DNA from: Candidatus Bathyarchaeum sp.
GTDB taxonomy: Archaea > Thermoproteota > Bathyarchaeia > Bathyarchaeales > Bathyarchaeaceae
Direction of reading: 5' to 3'
NCBI GenBank assembly: GCA_003096255.1
Contig: PIXS01000349.1
Coordinates: forward strand, 1 to 6,643
Length of the DNA stretch: 6,643 nt
Shown here: in pieces, positions 1 to 6,334 of the stretch
How the letters are laid out: every line of letters begins with the position of its first letter
Position numbering within the stretch: position 1 is the stretch's first letter
Program-made: the position numbers and the translations under genes
Notes under the pieces: generated by a model
Told to the model about the DNA's origin: nothing
The model's database searches: none
Seen by the model: the letters and a program-made list of their open reading frames with translations, nothing else

Positions 1-2
1 AG

Positions 3-1607
3 CCATTCATCACTACCCAAGGCGAAAACAATTCTTTGGAATACTGGAGCATAGACAATGCTGGAAACGAGGAGCTTCCCCACAAAATCTTAACGGAAAT
101 TAAACTAGACACGACTGCTCCAGCAGGCTCCATAACAATTAACAATGGAGACCCTTATGCCGTTTCAGCCTCGGTGACATTGACTCTGACGGCAACAGAC
201 GCAACGTCGGGTGTCCACCAAGTTAGGTTCAGTAATGATGGCGTATGGGACACTGAATCGTGGGAAGCTTATTCGTCAACTAAAGTTTGGAATTTAGCGT
301 CTGGTGATGGCACAAGAACTGTTTACTATCAGGTAATGGATGGTGCGGGACTTGTTTCAGAAACATACTCGGATGAGATAATTTTGGATACTTCTTCGCC
401 CGTGGGTTCCATAGTAATCGATGTGGAATCAGAGTATGTAACCTCAAGCGTGGTCACACTAAATCTGTCAGCGGCAGATGCAACTTCTGGCGTGCATCAG
501 GTTAGATTAAGCAATGATGGCGTGTGGGATACTGAATTGTGGGAAAATCCTTCATCAACCAAGGTTTGGACTCTGACGCTGGATGATGGAGAAAAAACTG
601 TTTATTACCAGATTAGGGATAATGCGGGGCTCCTTTCAGAGGTCTATATATCTAGCGGCAGTTTGGACTCTACTCCACCAACTGGCTCCATAAAAATCAA
701 TAGCGGAGACGTTTACACGAACTCAACTTCGGTGACCCTGAATTTAACAGCAATGGATGCAACGTCGGGTGTCCACCAAGTTAGGTTCAGTAATGATGGC
801 ATATGGGACACTGAATCGTGGGAAACTTATTCAGCAACTAAAGTTTGGGTTTTAGAGTCTGACGATGGCACAAAAACAGTATACTACCAGATAATGGACA
901 ATGTGGGGCATGTTTCAGAAACGTTTTCAGCCAGCATTATATTGGACACTAAGCCTCCAGCAGGCTCCATAACAATCAATGATGATTCAGCATATACACC
1001 CTCGACTTCGGTAACGTTGACTTTAACTGCAGTAGATGCAACATCGGAAGTGACTGAGATGCGGTTCTCTACTGATGATGTTTCATGGACGGACTGGGAG
1101 GCGTACTCGGACTCTAAAGTTTGGATGTTTACAACAGATGAGGGAACAAAGATTGTTAACTATCAAGTCAGAGATCAGCTTGGGTTAATCTCTGGTACCT
1201 ACTTCGACACGATAGTGTTGGATACAAAGCCCCCAACCGTTTCAGTAATTTCCATAACTAACGACACTGAAGTCAAGTCATCAACAATCACTGCCTCATG
1301 GAGCGGAGCAGACACAATATCAAGCATAAACCATTACAGAGTTAGGCTGAACAACGGTTCATGGATTAACACGGGAACAAACTCGGAATACACCTTTACG
1401 GGAGCAAGCGACGGAAACCAAGTTCTGGACATAATAGCAGTAGATGAAGCAAACAATTCTATTCAAGTTCAAATTAACTTTTCAGTTAACACAAGCCTCA
1501 TCGGAGGACCCGGCTGGATCGAAGAAATTGCAGTGCTAGGAGCAGTGGGAGTTGCTGTTTTGGTAGCAGTTGCAGTGTTTATTGTAAGGCGTGCACACAA
1601 AAAATAG
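3..1607 (+). CDS. Surface-anchored Ig-like repeat protein, C-terminal part (5' partial)
   Basis: The reading frame is open from the left edge (first full codon at 3) to TAG at 1605-1607, giving 534 visible residues. A TTG at 36 lies inside a conserved strand (SLEYWSIDNAGNEE), so it is not the true start. The first 34 residues look like the end of an OmpL47-type or related bacterial Ig-like domain. Four tandem repeats follow, each opening with LDT.PP.GSI and containing ATSGVHQVRFSNDG, W..W..YS..KVW, DGT.TVYYQ and D.AG..SE motifs. A divergent Ig/Fn3-like domain comes next, then a 20-residue hydrophobic helix (nt 1527-1586) and the basic tail RRAHKK. The expected topology is an extracellular stalk with a cytoplasmic C-terminal tail. 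Several N-X-S/T sequons (NLS, NLT, NST, NGS, NTS) could carry archaeal N-glycans. Its ligand or role (adhesion, S-layer, enzyme scaffold) cannot be told because the N-terminal region is missing. The gene is convergent with the methyltransferase, 22 bases apart. Confidence 0.87.
   Translation, partial: PFITTQGENNSLEYWSIDNAGNEELPHKILTEIKLDTTAPAGSITINNGDPYAVSASVTLTLTATDATSGVHQVRFSNDGVWDTESWEAYSSTKVWNLASGDGTRTVYYQVMDGAGLVSETYSDEIILDTSSPVGSIVIDVESEYVTSSVVTLNLSAADATSGVHQVRLSNDGVWDTELWENPSSTKVWTLTLDDGEKTVYYQIRDNAGLLSEVYISSGSLDSTPPTGSIKINSGDVYTNSTSVTLNLTAMDATSGVHQVRFSNDGIWDTESWETYSATKVWVLESDDGTKTVYYQIMDNVGHVSETFSASIILDTKPPAGSITINDDSAYTPSTSVTLTLTAVDATSEVTEMRFSTDDVSWTDWEAYSDSKVWMFTTDEGTKIVNYQVRDQLGLISGTYFDTIVLDTKPPTVSVISITNDTEVKSSTITASWSGADTISSINHYRVRLNNGSWINTGTNSEYTFTGASDGNQVLDIIAVDEANNSIQVQINFSVNTSLIGGPGWIEEIAVLGAVGVAVLVAVAVFIVRRAHKK
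105..1217 (+). repeat. Four tandem 279-nt coding repeats (Ig-like domains)
   Basis: Repeat units begin at the Leu codon of the LDT motif at 105, 384, 663 and 942, so three successive steps are exactly 279 nt (93 codons). The next LDT begins at 1218, making the fourth unit 276 nt (92 codons). Units 1 to 3 share ATSGVHQVR and SNDG.WDTE.WE; unit 4 has diverged to ATSEVTEMRFSTDDVSW and lost one codon. The array is in frame throughout, as expected for domain duplication in a surface stalk. Confidence 0.9.
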
Positions 1608-1613
1608 GAAAAA
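1599..1613 (-). terminator. Possible U-rich terminator of the methyltransferase gene
   Basis: On the minus strand, just past the methyltransferase stop, the RNA would carry two U-tracts: five U (1613-1609) and six U (1604-1599), separated by CCTA. Archaeal intrinsic termination depends mainly on such U-tracts without a required hairpin. The tracts overlap the last codons of the convergent surface protein gene. No comparable T-tract follows the surface protein stop on the plus strand before the methyltransferase coding region. Confidence 0.35.
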
Positions 1614-1629
1614 TGGGAACTGTTACGGG

Positions 1630-2382
1630 TTATTTGACTTGCATAACGTAGAAGACGTAACCGTAGTAATCTGAGTATTTTCGGAACGACTCTATCTCTA
1701 ACTCTTCCCATGATATAACCTGCAAAGCCTCTTTATCATCTTTATATTTGGCCTTTAGGGAAGGAAGTTTTGTTTCTATAGGCGTGTAGTAGTTGTCCCA
1801 CCAACTCTTGGAAGGAAGAATAAAAGAGTCGACTAATCGATATCCAATGTTTATGATAATCTCAATGTTTTCTTTTATTGTTTTGATAGCTGGATAAGCC
1901 TGCGTAATATACGTTTCAGCTTCTTTGGGAACATCAGGTCGTAGCCAAGAAAGCTCCGAAACAACAACGTATCCCTTTGGGATAACTAGCCGCTTCCACT
2001 CCCGCAAACCCTTCTCGAAGCCTATTACAAAGATTGCGCCCTCAGACCAAATAACATCAAAGCTGTTATCTTCAAATTCTAAGTTGAACATGTCACCTTT
2101 CATTGCCTCAATCCTATCTTTGACGCCCTCTTTTTTTGCTGCCTCTTCAAGTTGCTTTAGGAACGGTTCATGAAAATCCAACGCAATTATCGGTCCACCT
2201 GACAGCTTTGCTAACTCAATTGTTTGCATGCCTGGACCACAACCAACATCTAGTATTCGCGGATTTTCTGGCAAATCTTTGAGCATTCTGTAGGCTCTTC
2301 GTGTTGACTCGTTGTCTCCTGGTCCCTCTCTGGGAAGACCACTATGTATTACCCAAAAGAATTCAGGCAATTTTTCGCTCAT
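1630..2382 (-). CDS. Class I SAM-dependent methyltransferase, substrate unknown
   Basis: This 250-residue protein has a Rossmann-type methyltransferase fold. The SAM-binding glycine loop is ILDVGCGPGMQT (residues 43-54), the acidic residue after strand 2 is D69 (IIALDFH), GDM at 96-98 marks the adenine-side loop, and FDVIWSEGAIF (108-118) is the motif IV region. From memory, the whole layout (LPREGPG...STRRA near the N-terminus, IWSEGAIF.IGFEKG, SELSWL, an AYP segment, and a C-terminal SDYYGYVFYVMQ) matches a family of uncharacterised bacterial methyltransferases known from Bacteroidota structural genomics. The C-terminal half probably forms the substrate lid. The start is ATG at 2382-2380, supported by GGAG at 2395-2392 nine bases upstream. 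It is transcribed away from the leu/ilv operon and shows no obvious tie to it. The fold is sure; the acceptor (small molecule rather than nucleic acid is my guess) is not. Confidence 0.9.
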   Translation of the reverse strand: MSEKLPEFFWVIHSGLPREGPGDNESTRRAYRMLKDLPENPRILDVGCGPGMQTIELAKLSGGPIIALDFHEPFLKQLEEAAKKEGVKDRIEAMKGDMFNLEFEDNSFDVIWSEGAIFVIGFEKGLREWKRLVIPKGYVVVSELSWLRPDVPKEAETYITQAYPAIKTIKENIEIIINIGYRLVDSFILPSKSWWDNYYTPIETKLPSLKAKYKDDKEALQVISWEELEIESFRKYSDYYGYVFYVMQVK

Positions 2383-2390
2383 TATCGTTT

Positions 2391-2395
2391 ACTCC
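2391..2395 (-). promoter_or_regulatory. Ribosome binding site of the methyltransferase
   Basis: GGAGT on the minus strand, ending nine bases before the ATG at 2382, matches the archaeal anti-Shine-Dalgarno. It supports this start; no other in-frame start lies nearby with a comparable motif. Confidence 0.6.
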
Positions 2396-2422
2396 AATGG
2401 ATACATCCTATGAAGTTACATA

Positions 2423-2438
2423 GAAAAACTTTTATATC
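2423..2438 (+). promoter_or_regulatory. BRE/TATA promoter of the leu/ilv operon, possibly bidirectional
   Basis: GAAAAACT (2423-2430) resembles the purine/A-rich archaeal TFB recognition element, followed by TTTATAT (2431-2437) as TATA box. Transcription would start about 25 bases downstream, near 2458-2462, leaving a leader of roughly 50 bases before ATG 2509. Read on the minus strand the same element is ATATAAAAG, also a fair TATA box, and would start RNA near 2408, in front of the methyltransferase ribosome binding site. The BRE favours the plus direction. The start sites are inferred from spacing only. Confidence 0.55.
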
Positions 2439-2457
2439 CACACTAAAGTTGTTGTGG
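2438..2457. promoter_or_regulatory. Weak inverted repeat at the predicted transcription start
   Basis: CCACA (2438-2442) and TGTGG (2453-2457) form a dyad just downstream of the TATA box and up to the predicted plus-strand start; in all, 7 of 10 half-site positions match. Archaeal repressors, including Lrp-family regulators of amino acid genes, often bind at this place. The arms are short, so chance is quite possible. Confidence 0.2.
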
Positions 2458-2496
2458 TGAAACGAGGAATGAATCATGAGGGATCATTGGGTTTCC

Positions 2497-2502
2497 GAGG
2501 AG
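2497..2502 (+). promoter_or_regulatory. Shine-Dalgarno site that points to ATG 2509 for leuA
   Basis: GAGGAG lies six bases before ATG 2509. This is the strongest ribosome binding site in the window. The ATG it serves is in frame 1, whereas the leuA body is in frame 2, so it bears directly on the frame break described for leuA. A second candidate start in the same frame, ATG 2476, has GAGGA at 2464-2468, seven bases upstream. Confidence 0.55.
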
Positions 2503-2508
2503 TATAAA

Positions 2509-4045
2509 ATGGGGGATCGCTTTATCCACTAGCTTCCCCAAAGCGATAAAATTTTTTGACACCACCCTCAGAGACGGCGAACAGACTCCCGGAGTTTCTT
2601 TAACTCCTGAAAAAAAGCTTAGAATTGCCGAGAGCCTAGATATGCTCGGAGTCAACGCCATAGAGGCTGGTTTTGCTGCAGCTTCTGAGGGTGAACTAGA
2701 AGCAATAAAACTAATTGCAGATGCAGGACTTCGGGTGCAAGTCTACAGCATGGCTAGGGGCGTAACAAGAGATATTGATGCTGTGCTGAAAACTGGCGCC
2801 GTGGGAGTACATTTGGTTATTCCCTCTTCAGACCTGCACCTCAAATACAAATTAAAAAAGTCTAGAGAAGACATTCTGAAAGTAACAGAGGACACTACTC
2901 AATACGCCAAGGACCACGGCTTGAAGGTTGAACTTTCAGCTGAAGACGCAACAAGAAGCGACCTTGACTTTCTCACCCAAATGTTCAAGGCAGGAGTTGC
3001 TGCAGGCGCGGATAGGCTATGCCCATGTGACACTGTTGGAGTTCTGATACCTGAAAGAACCAGTGAACTGTTTTCTGAACTGAAGAAAAGAATCACGGAT
3101 GTGCCTTTGAGCGTTCACTGTCATGACGACTTTGGTTTAGCTGTGGCTAACTCGATAGTTGCTCTGAAATCTGGGGCTGATCAGGCGCATGTTACGATGA
3201 ATGGTTTGGGAGAGCGTGCTGGCAACGCTTCCTTGGAGGAGCTGGCGGTTGTCCTGAATGCACAGTATAAAGTGAAGTTGGCAATTAAAACCGAGTTGCT
3301 GTATGAGACGTCTCTTCTGGTTTCGCGGATAACCGATTTTCCGTTACAGCCAAACAAGGCAATCGTAGGCGAGAACGCCTTTGTTCATGAGTCAGGAATG
3401 CACACTCATGGAATATTGTCTAATCCAGCCACTTATGAGCCCTTCAATCCTGATATAATTGGACGCACAAGACGAATAGCCGCAGGAAAACACTCTGGCT
3501 CAACGGGAATCAGAGCATCCCTGATGGAGATGGGCTTTGACCCCAACGATGAGCAGCTCAAAGAAATCTTTCTGCGAGTAAAAAGCATAGGAGACAAGGG
3601 CAAACGTGTGGCTGACGCTGACCTTCAGGCAATCGCCGAAGTGGTTATGGGTTTGCCTGCAGTTCGTCCAATAAAACTTGAAGAAATAACTGTTGTGACA
3701 GGCAGCAGAGTCACCTCAACGGCTTCTGTGAGACTGAACCTCAACGGTAAGATACTTACGGAAGCAGCTACGGGGGTAGGTCCAGTGGATGCTGCCATCA
3801 GTGCCATAAAGAAGGCGGTTGGAATGGTTGAGCCGATACAATTGGACAACTATTCTGTCAAGGCTATCACTGGAGGCACCAACGCCGTAACTGAAGTGGC
3901 TGTGAGCATAAGCAAAGGAGACCGAAAAGCCACAGCTAGCGGAGTTAACGAGGATATAGTCATAGCAAGCGTTGAAGCAATGCTTAGCGGCATGAACGTG
4001 CTGATGACTGACTATAACAACAAAAAAGTTAAGGAGAAATCTTGA
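2509..4045 (+). CDS. leuA: 2-isopropylmalate / (R)-citramalate synthase, archaeal LeuA/CimA type, 5' frame break
   Basis: The enzyme condenses acetyl-CoA with 2-ketoisovalerate (leucine pathway) or pyruvate (citramalate route to isoleucine). The continuous frame has its first ATG at 2642, but DTTLRDGEQTPGVSLTP, the universal N-terminal catalytic strand of this family with its Arg-Asp pair, is encoded at 2558-2608. No ATG, GTG or TTG lies in that frame between the stop at 2477 and 2642. Starting at ATG 2509 (GAGGAG six bases upstream) and omitting one G of 2511-2515 gives an uninterrupted protein of about 511 residues, normal for the archaeal family; numbering here follows that model. Visible are R21-D22, the SVHCHDDFG metal-binding histidines H203 and H205, GERAGNASLEE (N239), the HESGMHTHG motif, and a C-terminal LeuA regulatory domain from about residue 389 (VTGSRVTST..., GVGPVDAA). 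That domain usually binds leucine or isoleucine as feedback inhibitor. Choosing LeuA over CimA is uncertain. The stop lies two bases before ilvB. Confidence 0.88.
4032..4036 (+). promoter_or_regulatory. Ribosome binding site of ilvB
   Basis: AGGAG sits inside the last leuA codons, 11 bases before ATG 4048 and five before TTG 4042. The short TTG spacing is acceptable, so the start is not settled by this site alone; ATG is preferred because it is the stronger codon. Confidence 0.5.
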
Positions 4046-4047
4046 AA

Positions 4048-5754
4048 ATGGCAAAAATGACTGGAGCGCAAGCTCTAATAAAATCTTTGAAACGAGAAAA
4101 AGTAGACGTGATGTTTGGTATATCCGTAGGAGCCCTTTTGCCCATTCATGCTGCCCTATGTGAATCGGATGAAATCAGGCACATCCTTGCTCGTCATGAA
4201 CAGGGTGCAGCCCACATGGCAGATGGATATGCTCGGGCAATCGGTCGAGCAGGAGTCTGCATGGCTACTTCGGGTCCCGGAGCCACAAACATTGTTACGG
4301 GATTAGCCAATGCATACCTAGATTCTTCGCCAGTTATTGCATTGACTGGACAAGTACCAACTTACTCGGCTAACACATCCTACATGATTGGTCGCGACGC
4401 CTTCCAGGAAGCTGACATAATCGGAATAACTACGCCAATAACCAAGTATAACTGCCAAGTGAAGAGGGCAGAAGACATACCTAGTGCAGTGAAAACGACC
4501 TTCCACATTGCCACAACAGGCAGACCTGGACCAGCAGTGATTGACCTTCCAAAGGACACTCAAACAAAAAAAGCGGAAATGGAGTTTCCAGATAATATTC
4601 AGATTCGAGGCTACAAACCAAACACTGAACCACATCCAATTCAGGTTAAACGGGCTGTCAAGTTGCTCCTCAAAGCAGAGCGCCCAATGATACTCGCAGG
4701 CGGAGGAGTAATCCTGTCAAATGCATCCCCTGAGCTACTGCAGATTGCTGAACTGTTGATGATGCCGGTGGCAACAACGTTCATGGGAAAAAGCTGTTTC
4801 CCCGAAAATCATCCTCTGTCCATGGGAAATATTGGTATGCATGGAACCATGTTGGCGAACAAGATGATTTTGGATGCGGACGTTCTGCTGGCAGTTGGAA
4901 CAAGATTCCAGGATAGAAGCACAGGAACATTAGATGGTTTTTGTCCCGAGGCAAAAATAATTCACATTGACATTGATGCGGCGGAGATAGGAAAGAACGT
5001 TCCTGTTGAAGTGCCGATTGTTGCTGATGCAAAGCCGACCTTGAGGTTGATTCACCAGCAGCTAGTTCACAAACTCAAGAAGCGCGAGAATACAGCATGG
5101 AGCAAGAAAGTCAAGGAAGCTAAGGAAATGTATCTGAGCGAAATTGACCTTGGTAAGGCTGAGGTGACAGCTCCAAAGGTGCTGAAGGAGCTTCGTAAAC
5201 TTCTTCCAGACAAAGCCATCATCGCCACTGAGGTCGGACAAAATCAGATGTGGGCAGCGCTCCATTTCCAGACAATCAAGCCTAGGACATTCATCAGTTC
5301 AGGCGGCTTAGGAACAATGGGCTTTGGCTTTCCTGCTTCTATAGGCGCCAAAGTGGCTTGTCCGTCATGTCCAGTAGTTGACATAGCAGGGGATGGAAGC
5401 TTCAGAATGACCGAGCAGGAGCTGGCCACTTCGGTAACGGAGGACATACCTGTAATAGTGGTTATCTTGAACAACGGAGTGCTGGGCATGGTGGCTCAGT
5501 GGCAGCGCCTATTCTACGGAAGTAAATATGCTGCCGTGAAGCTGGGGAATGTTCCAGACTTCGTCAAGCTGGCTCAAGCTTACGGCGCCGAAGGCGTTCG
5601 GGCAAGCTCTTTAAGCGAGTTTTCTGGGGCAGTGAAAAATGCTTTAAAGACTGAGGTGACAACGGTCATTGATGTTCCAATCTCGCCTGAGGAGGACGTA
5701 TTTCCGATGCTTCCGCCAGGTAAGGGGCTGAAAGATACTGTTGCGGGGTTGTAA
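4048..5754 (+). CDS. ilvB: Acetohydroxyacid (acetolactate) synthase large, catalytic subunit
   Basis: This ThDP-dependent enzyme (568 residues from ATG 4048, usual family length) joins two pyruvates to 2-acetolactate, or pyruvate and 2-ketobutyrate to 2-aceto-2-hydroxybutyrate: the first common step of valine, leucine and isoleucine synthesis. The N-terminal ThDP domain has RHEQGAAHMADGYARA, with the catalytic glutamate at E51, and SGPGATN. The middle domain has the LAGGG and LLAVGTRFQDR segments of the FAD-binding region. The C-terminal ThDP domain has the metal/diphosphate motif GDGSF starting at residue 448, ending in LNNG (N475, N476). GMVAQWQRLFY carries the tryptophan (W485) that in true acetohydroxyacid synthases sets preference for 2-ketobutyrate and is a herbicide contact; this argues against a catabolic acetolactate synthase or another POX-like enzyme. 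A TTG at 4042, overlapping the leuA stop, is an alternative start. The next gene, three bases on, is its regulatory subunit. Confidence 0.96.
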   Translation: MAKMTGAQALIKSLKREKVDVMFGISVGALLPIHAALCESDEIRHILARHEQGAAHMADGYARAIGRAGVCMATSGPGATNIVTGLANAYLDSSPVIALTGQVPTYSANTSYMIGRDAFQEADIIGITTPITKYNCQVKRAEDIPSAVKTTFHIATTGRPGPAVIDLPKDTQTKKAEMEFPDNIQIRGYKPNTEPHPIQVKRAVKLLLKAERPMILAGGGVILSNASPELLQIAELLMMPVATTFMGKSCFPENHPLSMGNIGMHGTMLANKMILDADVLLAVGTRFQDRSTGTLDGFCPEAKIIHIDIDAAEIGKNVPVEVPIVADAKPTLRLIHQQLVHKLKKRENTAWSKKVKEAKEMYLSEIDLGKAEVTAPKVLKELRKLLPDKAIIATEVGQNQMWAALHFQTIKPRTFISSGGLGTMGFGFPASIGAKVACPSCPVVDIAGDGSFRMTEQELATSVTEDIPVIVVILNNGVLGMVAQWQRLFYGSKYAAVKLGNVPDFVKLAQAYGAEGVRASSLSEFSGAVKNALKTEVTTVIDVPISPEEDVFPMLPPGKGLKDTVAGL

Positions 5755-5757
5755 ACT

Positions 5758-6270
5758 ATGGCACAAGAACATACGCATATAATCTCAACGATTGTTGAAA
5801 ACAAGCCAGGTGTCCTTTACACTGTTTCGAACCTGTTTAGGCGCCGAGGATTCAACATCGACAACATTTCGGTTGGACCAACAGAAGATCCTGAACTAGC
5901 CCGGATGACGATAATGGTCAGAGGAGACGACAGAACCATCGAGCAGGTGATAAAGCAACTGAACAAGCTGACAGACGTCATCAAAGTAACTCGGCTGGAC
6001 CCAGAGAACATTGTGACACGGGAGCTGGCGCTAATCAAGGTCAATGCCCCAAACACTAAGGCAAGGTCAGATATCATCAACTATGCTGACATCTTCAGGG
6101 CTCGGGTGGTGGATGTCGCTCCTGAGTCGTTGATGATGGAGATTACTGGAACCCCTGACAAAATCGATGCGTTCATTGGTTTGATGAAGCCTTTCGGAGT
6201 GAAAGAAGTAGCCAGAACAGGGATAACTGCTCTTTCCAGAGGAGCCAAATCATTCAAAATCGATGAATAG
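5758..6270 (+). CDS. ilvN: Acetohydroxyacid synthase small, regulatory subunit
   Basis: This 170-residue subunit binds the large subunit, raises its activity and carries valine-type feedback inhibition. An ACT domain fills about residues 5-78 ([43 protein letters not shown]) and the C-terminal AHAS small-subunit domain about 85-162 ([43 protein letters not shown]). Compared with E. coli IlvH from memory, the valine-site glycine (G14) and asparagine (N29) correspond to G18 and N33, while the serine (S17) corresponds to Y21; this position may vary in archaea, so loss of regulation should not be assumed. Length matches IlvH/IlvN of archaea and bacteria (about 160-170). The ATG follows the ilvB stop by three bases, with only a weak GGGG at 5745-5748 upstream, so translational coupling is likely. 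Confidence 0.96.
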   Translation: MAQEHTHIISTIVENKPGVLYTVSNLFRRRGFNIDNISVGPTEDPELARMTIMVRGDDRTIEQVIKQLNKLTDVIKVTRLDPENIVTRELALIKVNAPNTKARSDIINYADIFRARVVDVAPESLMMEITGTPDKIDAFIGLMKPFGVKEVARTGITALSRGAKSFKIDE

Positions 6271-6280
6271 GCTTTGGGGC

Positions 6281-6297
6281 AAAAAAGGATTTATTAT
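6281..6297 (+). promoter_or_regulatory. Possible internal promoter for ilvC
   Basis: In the 64-base gap between ilvN and ilvC, AAAAAAGG (6281-6288) precedes ATTTATTAT, a plausible BRE/TATA pair. A start about 25 bases downstream would fall near 6318, leaving a leader of about 17 bases before ATG 6335. The gap is the largest within the operon, which fits an extra promoter. The TATA match is only moderate. Confidence 0.3.
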
Positions 6298-6334
6298 TGA
6301 AGTCAATCTACGTAAAGCTGTGTGAGTGGTTAAT

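Noticed and set aside
36..38. TTG as start of the surface protein
   Set aside because: The frame is open upstream to the window edge and the TTG falls inside a conserved Ig-like strand, with no ribosome binding site before it.
105..1217. CRISPR or other non-coding repeat array
   Set aside because: The units are 279 nt, in frame, without spacers, and their similarity follows a protein domain pattern.
2469..2507. Short ORF in the leuA leader (ATG 2469, MNHEGSLGFRGV, TAA 2505), and an in-frame GTG upstream at 2454, as a possible attenuator peptide
   Set aside because: It has no run of Leu, Ile or Val codons, its GAGG is only one base from the ATG, and no terminator/antiterminator pair follows. 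Translational attenuation of this kind is not established in archaea.
2443..2661. Minus-strand ORF of 72 codons over the leuA 5' end and promoter
   Set aside because: It is antisense to the conserved LeuA catalytic segment, has no family resemblance and no ribosome binding site that I can see.
3716..4054. Minus-strand ORF of 112 codons inside leuA and the ilvB start
   Set aside because: It mirrors the codon bias of the LeuA regulatory domain, whose plus-strand protein is clearly conserved; the antisense product has no recognisable domain.
4318..4635. Minus-strand ORF of 105 codons inside ilvB
   Set aside because: It is a shadow of the strongly conserved acetohydroxyacid synthase coding sequence; its composition is rich in Trp, Cys and Ser with no domain.
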